This document shows positions 18,673 to 26,709 of a stretch of 64,000 bases of DNA, one piece after another. The notes below the pieces were generated by a model that did no database searches, was not told the origin of the DNA, and saw only the letters and a program-made list of their open reading frames with translations. A program made the translations under genes and the position numbers. The stretch is taken from contig NZ_NKCN01000012.1 of assembly GCF_002245535.1 (NCBI RefSeq), forward strand, positions 1 to 64,000, given 5' to 3'. The DNA is from Mycobacterium lehmannii. GTDB lineage: Bacteria > Actinomycetota > Actinomycetes > Mycobacteriales > Mycobacteriaceae. Each line of letters opens with the position of its first letter. Position 1 is the stretch's first letter.

Positions 18673-19917
18673 TCAAACCACCACGGCAGGCATCGACTCC
18701 CATCCACGCACGGTGGACGTCGGGCTGAGCTCGGCATCGGTGACGTCGACGTGCCAGTCCGGGAATCGTTGAAGGATCTCGTCCAGCGCGATACGTCCTT
18801 CCAATCGTGCGAGCGCGTTGCCGAGGCAGAAGTGCGTGCCGACCCCGAAGCCGAGGTGCTGACGCGGGGGCCGATTGATATTGAACCGCTCGCTGTCAGC
18901 GCCGAAGCGTCGCGGGTCACGATTGGCCGCGCCGACGATCAACATCATCGCGTTGCCCGCGGGCACCGTCTCGCCGTAGTAGGTCACGTCGCGGGTGACA
19001 TATCGGCAGACGTGCGGGGCGGGTGGCTCGAAACGCACGACCTCCTCGATGGCCGCAGGCAGCATTGACCGGTCGGCGACCAACGCGCGCCGCTGGTCGG
19101 GGTGATCGGAGAGCAACTTGCCGGCCCAGCCGATCAGCCGGGTGGTGGTCTCGCTGCCTGCCGTCGCGATCACCTGCAGGTAGAGCAGAAGTTCCTCGCG
19201 GCCCAGTCGCCGCAGCCTCCCGGTCTCGTCGGTGAACTCGGCGTTGAGCAGTTCGGTCATGATGTCGTCGCTGGGATGTTGTGCCCGCCAGTCGATGTAA
19301 TCAGCGAAGACCTGACCCGTGGCGATGGGGCCGTCGGGGTTGTCGGTCATCTTGCCGCCTCGTTCGGTGCGGATCGTCGACTCGCCGTGTTCGATCACCT
19401 GCTCCTGGTCGGCCTCCGGAATGCCGAGCAGCATGCCGATCACCCGCGTGGGCATCTGAGCGCCGAGGTCCTTGACGAAATCGAAGCGGCCCGCGCCGAT
19501 CAAAGGGTCCAGGCAGCGGGCGGTGAACTGACGGATCTTGGGTTCGAGCGCGTTCACCTTCCTGGGAGTGAAGATCCGCGACAGTAGCTTGCGGTGGATG
19601 TAGTGGATCGGCGGGTCCTCGAAGATCAGCGTGCCGGGCGGGATGTCCAGGCCGGCCTTGATGATCTCCAGGACCGCCCCGCGCGCCGAACTGAACGTCT
19701 CGTGGTCGAGCAGTGCCGCGTCGACGTCGGCGTAGCGGCTCAGCGCATAGAAGTCGTGCTCGGCGTTGTAATAGAGCGGTGCGTGCTCACGGATCCGCGA
19801 GAACATCGGGTAGGGGTCGCGGTTGAGGTCGGCGTCGTAGGGGTCGTAGTGGACCCCCTCCTTCTCGGTGTCGCTGTCCCGGCTGTCTCGCACACCTTCG
19901 TCAGCGCTCACCGTCAT
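18673..19917 (-). CDS. Cytochrome P450
   Basis: The 414-residue protein has the P450 hallmarks: an I-helix ATAGSETTT (about 240), the ExxR motif in EEVVRFE (about 285) and the haem-binding FGVGTHFCLGNALARLE with the cysteine near residue 355. Length and lack of a membrane anchor are normal for soluble bacterial P450s, which need a ferredoxin and reductase encoded elsewhere. The operon that follows suggests hydroxylation of a carboxylic acid or terpenoid-like substrate then handled as a CoA ester. The start is ATG at 19917; a GTG six codons upstream is possible. An inverted repeat lies 60-110 bases upstream. Confidence 0.95.
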   Translation of the reverse strand: MTVSADEGVRDSRDSDTEKEGVHYDPYDADLNRDPYPMFSRIREHAPLYYNAEHDFYALSRYADVDAALLDHETFSSARGAVLEIIKAGLDIPPGTLIFEDPPIHYIHRKLLSRIFTPRKVNALEPKIRQFTARCLDPLIGAGRFDFVKDLGAQMPTRVIGMLLGIPEADQEQVIEHGESTIRTERGGKMTDNPDGPIATGQVFADYIDWRAQHPSDDIMTELLNAEFTDETGRLRRLGREELLLYLQVIATAGSETTTRLIGWAGKLLSDHPDQRRALVADRSMLPAAIEEVVRFEPPAPHVCRYVTRDVTYYGETVPAGNAMMLIVGAANRDPRRFGADSERFNINRPPRQHLGFGVGTHFCLGNALARLEGRIALDEILQRFPDWHVDVTDAELSPTSTVRGWESMPAVVV

Positions 19918-19977
19918 CTGCGTTCCGCCTTCCACCGGACCTCACTGGAGCGGTGCCGTCACACGCCACCGGTTCGT

Positions 19978-20024
19978 GGACAGTCTGTCAGCGCTCGTCC
20001 GCGCCTGGGCTGTTTAGACTGTCC
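19978..20024. promoter_or_regulatory. Inverted repeat upstream of the P450 operon
   Basis: GGACAGTCT (19978-19986) and AGACTGTCC (20016-20024) are perfect 9-base complements separated by 29 bases. The left arm also overlaps a local palindrome, GACAG-T-CTGTC (19979-19989). The position, about 60-110 bases before the P450 start, suits a repressor or activator site that could bind two dimers or loop. Confidence 0.5.
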
Positions 20025-20440
20025 GCTTAAAACGGCGCGTCTTTGGATCAGCGGACCGTTTTTCCGGCTACCAAAAGACCACCAAGATCAATTGTCGGCC
20101 GGATCAGTCTCGCGGTCGGAGTGGGAGCACCGCTGAGAGGGTCTCCGTCGCGGACGTCGCGATGTCAAGACCGCGCGGTCACCACCGGCGACCTGCCCCG
20201 ATGATGTCGGAAACCGACCCGCTGTCCGCCGAGCGAATCAGCCGTCGCGATTTGAAACCGAAGGTTCGGAACCGGTCGCGGCGGCGTTGATCTTGAGCCG
20301 CCATTCGCGATGGTTCTTCAGTCGGCAAAGATTTGCACCGCGCCGGCCGCAATCGTCACCAATAGCGCTGTATTGCGAGGCTAATTCTGTGTAACAATCG
20401 TCTATCAAACCCTCTCTCAACGAGGGTTCTCTTTTCGGAC
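20025..20440. other. Long gene-free region between P450 and secreted protein genes
   Basis: No frame here looks coding. The region presumably carries the secreted-protein promoter and a long leader. I compared the stretch around 20110-20270 with the TPP and c-di-AMP riboswitch patterns by eye and found no match beyond a few shared bases. Confidence 0.4.
20408..20428 (+). other. Small leader hairpin before the secreted-protein gene
   Basis: AACCCTC (20408-20414) and GAGGGTT (20422-20428) can pair around a 7-base loop. It ends 12 bases before the GGAGG ribosome site at 20441-20445 and could influence translation. Confidence 0.45.
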
Positions 20441-20465
20441 GGAGGCGATCATTCCCACGTCACCT

Positions 20466-21902
20466 TTGCGCCTCACGGCGGGTGTCTGTGTCCTCGCTGC
20501 CGGATTGCTGTTTGGCGGCGGCGGTGCCGTCGCCAGTGCTGACGACTCAGGTAGCACCGGTGGCGCGGGAACGAGCGGCTCGACCGGGTCCAGCCAGGGG
20601 TCCACCACCGGCACCGACGGCTCGGACACATCGGGCGCCACCACCGGGACGGCGACCAAGTCCACTCCGAAGATCGATCGGCGCTTCCGGCTCCGCCTTC
20701 CCGATTTCTCCCGGCAGTCGCCGTCGCGGCAAAACGGATTCACCCGCCCCACGACCATCGTGCGGGGCGGCGTCGACACCACCGCGACCACGGGGACCAA
20801 GGCGGAGGACACCGAGCTGACCGCGGACGACTCCGAGACCGCGCCCGCCGAGGAAGCCAAGACCACAACCGCCGCCGAGCCACAGGGGAACGAACTCGGC
20901 GTCGGGCCGCAGACGACCGAAAGCGGAATCGTCCCCGAGACCCAGGAACTGACGACGGAGACCGAACCCGCCGCCGAGGCTCCGGTTCCGACGGTGCCCG
21001 CGGACGGTTCGGCCACTCAACCCGACTCCAACTCCGCCGCGGACGACGCCGCAGCGTCGCCCGCCCCGCAGGCCGACACGACGCCCGCCGTTCAGGTCGA
21101 CACCCCGGTGACGCCGGAAGCCAAGACGGCCGATCCGCTGACCAACGCGTTCGTCACCATCAACGGCGCGATGGTGACGTGGTCGGAGTCGCTCGCCGCG
21201 CTGCAGACATCGAAGACGCCGATCCGAGATGCGATCACCTCGCTGCAGACCATGCTGACCACGGTGACGGGCGCAGTCACGCGGGTACCTTCGGATTTCT
21301 ACGCGATGCTGGGCATCCCCGCTTCGTCCGGTCCGCCCCAATCGTTGATCGGTGGTAGCGGCACGTTGGATGCCAGGAAGGTGAACGCCCCGACCGGAGG
21401 AAACCTGGTCGGACCGCATCCGGGCGAAGCCACGCGGCCCGTGGCCCCCGCGGGCACCGGATCGCTGTTCGGCACCATGGCCCCGCGCCCGGTGCAGGGC
21501 AAGGTGGCCACCACTGACACCGTCCAGCCGCTCTCGGTGTCGGGAACGGTTCCGCTGACCACCGCCGCCGCGCCCGCGAGTGCGAAGTCGATCTTCGAGC
21601 ACGTCATCGAGGCGGTCCTGGTTCCGGCATCGCTGACGGCGCTGGCTGCCGTGGCGTTGCCGGGTGTCGCCGCCTTGCTCATCGTCGCCGCGGCGGGCAT
21701 CCGTGTCGGCTACCGGCAGGCGAAGGCCGCTGTCGCTCTGCGGGTCTCCGGTATCGCGCGGTTCGCCGGCCCGGGGCCGCTGGGGGTGGTCCGCTCGGGC
21801 TCCATGGTCGCGCTCCGTCAGCGCGCCCGTGGGCCGCGCACCAAACGCGCGGTGTGTCCGGAAGCCGAACGCGTGGCGCGCAGCCACGAGCGCGTCGCCT
21901 AG
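20466..21902 (+). CDS. Secreted low-complexity Ser/Thr/Ala/Pro-rich protein
   Basis: From the TTG at 20466 the product has 478 residues: a signal peptide (RLTAGVCVLAAGLLFGGGGA, cleavage probably after ASA), a long disordered Ser/Thr/Gly/Glu/Pro region to about residue 220, a short ordered part (about 225-290), and a hydrophobic stretch near 380-420 followed by a basic tail, which could anchor it in the membrane. The GGAGG at 20441-20445 fits an in-frame ATT at 20451 better than this TTG (5 versus 20 bases), so the true start may be the rare codon ATT, adding five residues. Function unknown; related low-complexity exported proteins are common in mycobacteria. Confidence 0.75.
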   Translation: MRLTAGVCVLAAGLLFGGGGAVASADDSGSTGGAGTSGSTGSSQGSTTGTDGSDTSGATTGTATKSTPKIDRRFRLRLPDFSRQSPSRQNGFTRPTTIVRGGVDTTATTGTKAEDTELTADDSETAPAEEAKTTTAAEPQGNELGVGPQTTESGIVPETQELTTETEPAAEAPVPTVPADGSATQPDSNSAADDAAASPAPQADTTPAVQVDTPVTPEAKTADPLTNAFVTINGAMVTWSESLAALQTSKTPIRDAITSLQTMLTTVTGAVTRVPSDFYAMLGIPASSGPPQSLIGGSGTLDARKVNAPTGGNLVGPHPGEATRPVAPAGTGSLFGTMAPRPVQGKVATTDTVQPLSVSGTVPLTTAAAPASAKSIFEHVIEAVLVPASLTALAAVALPGVAALLIVAAAGIRVGYRQAKAAVALRVSGIARFAGPGPLGVVRSGSMVALRQRARGPRTKRAVCPEAERVARSHERVA

Positions 21903-21913
21903 CCCGCCGGCTG

Positions 21914-22828
21914 CTACATCCTCGATTTGGCGTCGGTCAACGCCGCATCGATCTCGGTCCACGTGCGCCGCACGATGTCCGCGACCGGCAGAAGCTCCTG
22001 GATCCGGGACGAGACCTGACCGGTGTTGGCCACACTGGCGTTCATATCGCCGTCGAAGTACAGCTCCGTGATCTTGCCCAGCAAGCGTGCGCCCGGTTCG
22101 TGAGCCGCGACGCGCGCGGCCAGCCCGGTGCGCAGGACGCGCATCGTCGGGTTGCCGGGGATGGCCAGAAGCACGGTGCCGGAGTCGTCGGCCGTCACGA
22201 TCGCCTCCTTGAAATTCGCGTGCACGGCCGCCTCGACGCTGGCCAGCATCCGGGTCCCCATCTGGACGCCCTCGGCGCCGAGTACCAGCGCCGCCGCCGC
22301 CGACCGTGCGTCGCACATGCCGCCCGCTGCGATGATCGGCAGGTCGACGTTCTCGGCGACCAACGGAAGCAGCACCATCGTCGATGCGCCCAGCAGCGAC
22401 TTGAACCCGCCGCCTTCGACGCCCTCGACCACCAACGCATCGACGCCGGCATCGGCCGCCTTGCGCGCACCCTTGAGGGATCCGACGACGTGCACGACCG
22501 TCATGCCGGCGTCGTGCAGGCGTGCGGTGAACAACGCGGGATCGCCTGCCGAGGTGAAGACGTGGTTCACCCCGGCCGCGGCCAGGGTGTCGACGATGGA
22601 CGGGTCGGCCTTCCAGCCTTGGATCATCAGGTTGGCGGCGACCGGCTTGTCGGTGAGGTCACGCACTCGGTACAGATCGGCGCGGCCGTCTTCGGTCAGC
22701 GTCTCGATCATGCCAAGGCCGCCGGCCTGGCTGACGGCCGCGGCGAGCTCGGCGCGCGCGATGTAGGTCATGGGCGCTTGCACGACGGGGAAGTCGACGC
22801 TGAGGAGCTCCTGGATTCGGTTGGTCAC
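21914..22828 (-). CDS. Nitronate monooxygenase (2-nitropropane dioxygenase) family
   Basis: The 304-residue protein is an FMN TIM-barrel of the nitronate monooxygenase group: FPVVQAPMTYIARAELA at the N-terminus, VEGVEGGGFKS mid-protein, and PIIAAGGMCDARSAAAAL then GAEGVQMGTRML for phosphate binding. The histidine that usually follows the GG in the class I motif is replaced by Phe, so classical nitronate oxidation is uncertain; many such proteins have other roles. The GTG start at 22828 has no strong ribosome site. It diverges from the Rieske oxygenase operon. Confidence 0.88.
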   Translation of the reverse strand: MTNRIQELLSVDFPVVQAPMTYIARAELAAAVSQAGGLGMIETLTEDGRADLYRVRDLTDKPVAANLMIQGWKADPSIVDTLAAAGVNHVFTSAGDPALFTARLHDAGMTVVHVVGSLKGARKAADAGVDALVVEGVEGGGFKSLLGASTMVLLPLVAENVDLPIIAAGGMCDARSAAAALVLGAEGVQMGTRMLASVEAAVHANFKEAIVTADDSGTVLLAIPGNPTMRVLRTGLAARVAAHEPGARLLGKITELYFDGDMNASVANTGQVSSRIQELLPVADIVRRTWTEIDAALTDAKSRM

Positions 22829-22944
22829 CAGGTCATTCTGCGTGAGGGCCGCCGGCAACGAAATCACCCTGGCCAAATTTACATTGAGTGCTCTATCATT
22901 TGTCGGACCGAGACCCAGTGGCAGCGCAGCCCGAGAGGACGTCG

Positions 22945-23994
22945 ATGGCCAAGCCACCCCTGTCGATGAAGCCGACCGGATGGTTCCAGGTCGCGTGGTC
23001 GGCAGAGCTCAACCCCGGCGATGTCCGGCGGATGAAGTACTTCGACCGTGAGATGATCGCGTGGCGAACGTCTTCGGGCCAAGCGGTGGTAATGGACGCC
23101 TACTGCGAGCACCTTGGAGCGCACCTCGGATACGGCGGCCACGTCGAGGACGAAGTCATCGAGTGCCCGTTTCACGGCTGGCAGTGGAACACCGAAGGCC
23201 GCAATGTCTGTATCCCGTACCAGGACCGCCCGAACCGCGGCAGGCGGATCCGCAGCTACCCCGTCGCCGAACGCAACGACTCGATCTACATCTGGCACGA
23301 CATCGACGGACGGGCACCATATTTCGACGCGCCGGACATCTTCGGCAGCTTCGGCGACACCAGCACCGCCGCCGACTACTACCCGCCGATGACCCTCTTC
23401 CGCGAGGGACTCGAACTGCATCCTCAGTACGTGCTCGAGAACGGCGTCGACTTCGCGCACTTCAAGTTCGTGCACAAAACACCGATCATCCCCGTCTTCA
23501 CTCGTCACGACTTCGCCGAGCCGTGGTCGTATGTCGACTTCACCATCACCTTCGAAGGCGACGAATCCCAGTCGATCGACGACGTGCGAAGCGGTGTGGA
23601 AGCCATCAACGGCGGCCTCGGCATCGCGGTGACCAAGAGTTGGGGCATGGTTGACAACCGGACGATCTCGGCGATCACCCCCGTGGACGACCGAACGTCG
23701 GATGTCCGGTTCATGGTCTACATCGGCCGCACCCCCGGCCGCGACGACCAACGGGCCGAGGAGAAGGCAGGTGAGTTCGGCGCCGAAGTCATCCGCCAGT
23801 TCACTCAGGACGTGCACATCTGGTCGCACCAGCGCTATTCCGACCCGCCCGCGCTGGCGACCGCCGAGTACGAGGGTTTCACCGCGCTACGCAAGTGGGC
23901 GACCCAGTTCTATCCCGACGGCCGCGGCGGCAATGCCGCGGACCTTCAAACATCCGGTGCCGCAACGTCGTCCGAGAAAGGTTCGACCCGATGA
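22945..23994 (+). CDS. Rieske-type ring-hydroxylating oxygenase, terminal component
   Basis: The 349-residue protein has a Rieske [2Fe-2S] site, C54-x-H56 (YCEHLGAH) and C74-x2-H77 (ECPFHGWQW), and a mononuclear iron site in ENGVDFAHFKFVHKTP. The size and layout match KshA-like oxygenases that act on steroids and related compounds and take electrons from a separate reductase. No reductase gene is adjacent. GAGAGGAC precedes the ATG, and a -10-like TATCAT lies at 22894-22899. It overlaps the next gene (ATGA), so the two form an operon. Confidence 0.92.
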   Translation: MAKPPLSMKPTGWFQVAWSAELNPGDVRRMKYFDREMIAWRTSSGQAVVMDAYCEHLGAHLGYGGHVEDEVIECPFHGWQWNTEGRNVCIPYQDRPNRGRRIRSYPVAERNDSIYIWHDIDGRAPYFDAPDIFGSFGDTSTAADYYPPMTLFREGLELHPQYVLENGVDFAHFKFVHKTPIIPVFTRHDFAEPWSYVDFTITFEGDESQSIDDVRSGVEAINGGLGIAVTKSWGMVDNRTISAITPVDDRTSDVRFMVYIGRTPGRDDQRAEEKAGEFGAEVIRQFTQDVHIWSHQRYSDPPALATAEYEGFTALRKWATQFYPDGRGGNAADLQTSGAATSSEKGSTR

Positions 23995-25082
23995 CCGCAC
24001 AATTCGCCCGCCCGACGCGTGTGTTCCAGGTGGCCACAGGCAACCTCGGGACCGAGATGATCAAGCGGATCGGGGAGCATCCGGATCTCGAACTCGTCGG
24101 ATTGCACTGCTACACCCCCGAAAAGGTCGGAAGGGATGCCGGTGAGATCGTCGGCATCGGACCGGTCGGGGTGCGCGCCACCGGCACGATCGAGGAGATC
24201 ATCGCCGCCCAACCCGACGTCCTGACGTTCCACGGTGTGTTCCCCGACGAGGACCTCTACATCAGAGTCCTCGAGGCGGGCATCAACATCGTCACCACGG
24301 CCGACTGGATCACCGGCTGGCACCGCGACACCAACCATCCGCATCCCTCGGGCAAGCCCGTGTCCCAACTCCTCGAGGACGCCTGCCGCAAGGGCAGTTC
24401 CACGTTCTACGGCACCGGCATGAACCCCGGGCTCAACCAGATTCTGGGCGTGGTGTGTTCGGCCGACGTCGCCGAGATCGAGAACGTCACCACGATCGAG
24501 TCGGTCGACGTGTCGTGCCATCACTCCAAAGACACCTGGATCGAGGTCGGGTACGGCCAGCCCGTCGACGATCCCGATATCCCGGGCAAGCTGGAGAAGT
24601 ACACCCGGGTCTTCGCCGACAGCGTGCTGATGATGGCCGACTGCTTCGATCTGAAACTCGACGAGGTCAAGTTCAGCTACGAATTAGGCGCCTGCACAAA
24701 GGATGTGGACCTCGGTTGGTATCAGCTGCCGAAGGGCTCACTGGGTGGGAACTACATCAAGTACCAGGGCATGGTCGACGGGGTGCCGCGGGTGGAGACG
24801 CATCTGGAATGGCAGATGACACCGCACACCGACCCGCATTGGGATATCAAGGGGTGCTATATCACCCAGATCAAGGGCGACCCGTGCGTGTACAACAAGC
24901 ACATGATCTTCCCGAAGCCCGGGGTGGACCTGTCCAACCCCGAGGCCTTCGCCTCGATCGGAATGACGGTCACGGGAATGCCTGCGCTGCATGCCATCCG
25001 GTCGGTCGTGGCCGCACCGCCGGGGCTGATCACCAGTGCCAACCTGCCGTTGCGCGGGTTCGCCGGCCGCTTCAAGAGGTAG
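23991..25082 (+). CDS. Dihydrodipicolinate reductase-like NAD(P)-binding protein
   Basis: The 363-residue protein begins with a Rossmann-type segment (RVFQVATGNLGTEMIKRI, about 9-27) and has GTGMNPGLNQILG near residue 140, as in the mycobacterial dihydrodipicolinate-reductase-like/2,4-diaminopentanoate dehydrogenase-like group. These are not the lysine-pathway DapB. The link to a Rieske oxygenase suggests oxidation of an intermediate in catabolism, but the substrate is unknown. It is coupled to the oxygenase upstream and followed after three bases by a TetR gene. Confidence 0.85.
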   Translation: MTAQFARPTRVFQVATGNLGTEMIKRIGEHPDLELVGLHCYTPEKVGRDAGEIVGIGPVGVRATGTIEEIIAAQPDVLTFHGVFPDEDLYIRVLEAGINIVTTADWITGWHRDTNHPHPSGKPVSQLLEDACRKGSSTFYGTGMNPGLNQILGVVCSADVAEIENVTTIESVDVSCHHSKDTWIEVGYGQPVDDPDIPGKLEKYTRVFADSVLMMADCFDLKLDEVKFSYELGACTKDVDLGWYQLPKGSLGGNYIKYQGMVDGVPRVETHLEWQMTPHTDPHWDIKGCYITQIKGDPCVYNKHMIFPKPGVDLSNPEAFASIGMTVTGMPALHAIRSVVAAPPGLITSANLPLRGFAGRFKR

Positions 25083-25085
25083 GGA

Positions 25086-25733
25086 ATGCCGCAGGCCGCC
25101 AACGTCGCGCCGCGCCGCCCGCCGAACGGTAAGCAGCTCCGAGCGGATCGGACCCGCGCGCTCGTCATCGAGGAAACGGTGTGCTGCGTCCTGGAAGAGG
25201 GATTCGCCGCGGCGAGCGCCAAGCACATCACCGAACGCGCGGGTGTGACCTGGGGGGTGATCCAGTACCACTTCGGTGACAGGGACGGGTTGTTGATGGC
25301 CGTCGTCGACGAGGGCTTCGGACAACTAGTGGCCTGCCTGCACGATGTTCAGGCCGCACTGGGGGAGCACCACGGACGTGCGCGCACCGAGCTGGTGATC
25401 AACGCGGTCGCCGACGCGTTCCTGAGTCCGACATCCATTGCCGCGTTGGAGATCTTGATTGCGACCCGAACCGGACGCGCCGATGCTCAGCAACGTCACC
25501 TGGCCGAGCTGTTCTCCACACTGACCCGGCTCGGCCGCTTCGTGGCCGAGGGTCTCGACCAGAAACACGCCGACGCGGTGGGCAACCTGATCTGGACCAC
25601 GCTGATGGGCGCGATGGTGGCCAAGATGGTCGTCGAGGAACCGGTCGACGTCGGTCGCGAGCTTCGCGCGTTGACCGACGTCGTCACGGCCTACGTCGAG
25701 CTTCAGCTCGACGACGCGGCGGCCGCGCGATAG
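25086..25733 (+). CDS. TetR-family transcriptional regulator
   Basis: The 215-residue protein has the TetR helix-turn-helix at about residues 25-75 (AASAKHITERAGVTWGVIQY then HFGDRDGLLMAV) and a helical C-terminal domain. Its position three bases after the reductase gene makes it the probable regulator of the Rieske operon. The stop codon lies inside a hairpin shared with the converging universal stress gene. Confidence 0.9.
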   Translation: MPQAANVAPRRPPNGKQLRADRTRALVIEETVCCVLEEGFAAASAKHITERAGVTWGVIQYHFGDRDGLLMAVVDEGFGQLVACLHDVQAALGEHHGRARTELVINAVADAFLSPTSIAALEILIATRTGRADAQQRHLAELFSTLTRLGRFVAEGLDQKHADAVGNLIWTTLMGAMVAKMVVEEPVDVGRELRALTDVVTAYVELQLDDAAAAR

Positions 25734-25748
25734 CTCTACCGCGGCCGC
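25719..25748. terminator. Bidirectional hairpin over two converging stop codons
   Basis: GCGGCCGCG (25719-25727) pairs perfectly with CGCGGCCGC (25740-25748) around a 12-base loop that holds the TetR stop (25731-25733) and the first bases of the stress-protein stop. There is no T-run; mycobacterial terminators often lack one. It likely ends transcription from both sides. Confidence 0.6.
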
Positions 25749-26611
25749 ACGACGATCACCGGCGCCTTGGCCGACTGAGCCACCTTCGACGCAACGGAGC
25801 CGAGAACGAGGCTGGAGAATCCGCCGCGGCCCCGGCTGCCGACGACGACGAGCGCGGCCTCACCCGACGCTTCGACGAGCCGTCGTGCGGGGTCATCGCT
25901 GACGATCCGACGCTGCACCTCCACATCCGGATACCGTTCCTGCCAGCCGGCGAGGCGTTCGGACAAGACCCGGTGCCCGCCGTCCTCGTAGCGTTCCCAG
26001 TCGTTGCCGATGGAGGGAAATGAGGCATCGCTCCACGCGTGCAGTGCGATAAGCGCCACATTCCGCCTGGAGGCCTCGTCGAACGCCAATTCCGTGGCGT
26101 CTTCGGAGGCAGGCGAGCCGTCGATGCCGACCAGGACGGGGGCACTGGTGTCGACTGCGGCCGCGTCGTCGGTGCGCACGATCGCAATGGGACCTTTCCC
26201 GTGGTGCAGCAGGCCACTGCTGACCGAACCGAGAAAGGCTCGGCCGAGAACACCGAGGCCCCGCGACCCGGACACGGTCATGTATGCGTCGCGCGAGGCG
26301 GTGACGAGCGCGGCGGGCGCCGCGGCGTTCATGATCTGCGTTTCGATGGCCGGTGGCGCCTTGTCGCCCGCAGCGGCCTGCACGGTTTTCTGCGCCGAGT
26401 CGAGGATGTCGCGGCCGTTGGATTCCATCGACTCGATGTAACTGGCTTCCAGATACGCGACCGGCCATGTCACGACGACAGGGGTGATCGCATGGAGCAA
26501 CCTGACCGGTTGGTCCCGCAACAGGGCTTCGTGAGTCGCCCAACGAATGGCGGCCTCCGAGTCCGGTGATCCGTCGACGCCAACAAGAATTCCGCTCGGA
26601 CCGGCAGCCAT
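25736..26611 (-). CDS. Universal stress protein, two tandem Usp domains
   Basis: The 291-residue protein has two Usp domains (about 1-145 and 150-291). Each keeps the ATP-binding G-x2-G-x9-G-S/T motif: GSRGLGVLGRAFLGS and GSRGRGGFSSLVLGS. Mycobacterial proteins of this type are cytosolic ATP-binding stress factors, many in the DosR dormancy regulon. GGGAGAA precedes the ATG. A DosR-type box lies 65 bases upstream, so induction by hypoxia or nitric oxide is expected. Confidence 0.93.
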   Translation of the reverse strand: MAAGPSGILVGVDGSPDSEAAIRWATHEALLRDQPVRLLHAITPVVVTWPVAYLEASYIESMESNGRDILDSAQKTVQAAAGDKAPPAIETQIMNAAAPAALVTASRDAYMTVSGSRGLGVLGRAFLGSVSSGLLHHGKGPIAIVRTDDAAAVDTSAPVLVGIDGSPASEDATELAFDEASRRNVALIALHAWSDASFPSIGNDWERYEDGGHRVLSERLAGWQERYPDVEVQRRIVSDDPARRLVEASGEAALVVVGSRGRGGFSSLVLGSVASKVAQSAKAPVIVVRPR

Positions 26612-26675
26612 GATTTCTCCCTTCACCACATGGCGGTTGTTGATTTCGACGTTACGTCCTCAACCGACCATGTGG

Positions 26676-26695
26676 ACAGGGCCTTTGGTCCCTCA
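26676..26695 (-). promoter_or_regulatory. DosR-type box before the universal stress gene
   Basis: On the minus strand the core is GGGACCAAAGGCCC, close to the DosR consensus GGGACT-A/T-A/T-AGTCCC and to natural boxes with the GGGACC...GGCCC form. It is 65 bases before the usp start, a usual distance. Only one box is evident. Confidence 0.75.
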
Positions 26696-26709
26696 TGCCG
26701 CCGCGACGG

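Noticed and set aside
20110..20270. Possible riboswitch in the long leader of the secreted-protein gene
   Set aside because: Shared CTGAGA-like bases are too few; the conserved downstream blocks of TPP and c-di-AMP riboswitches are missing.
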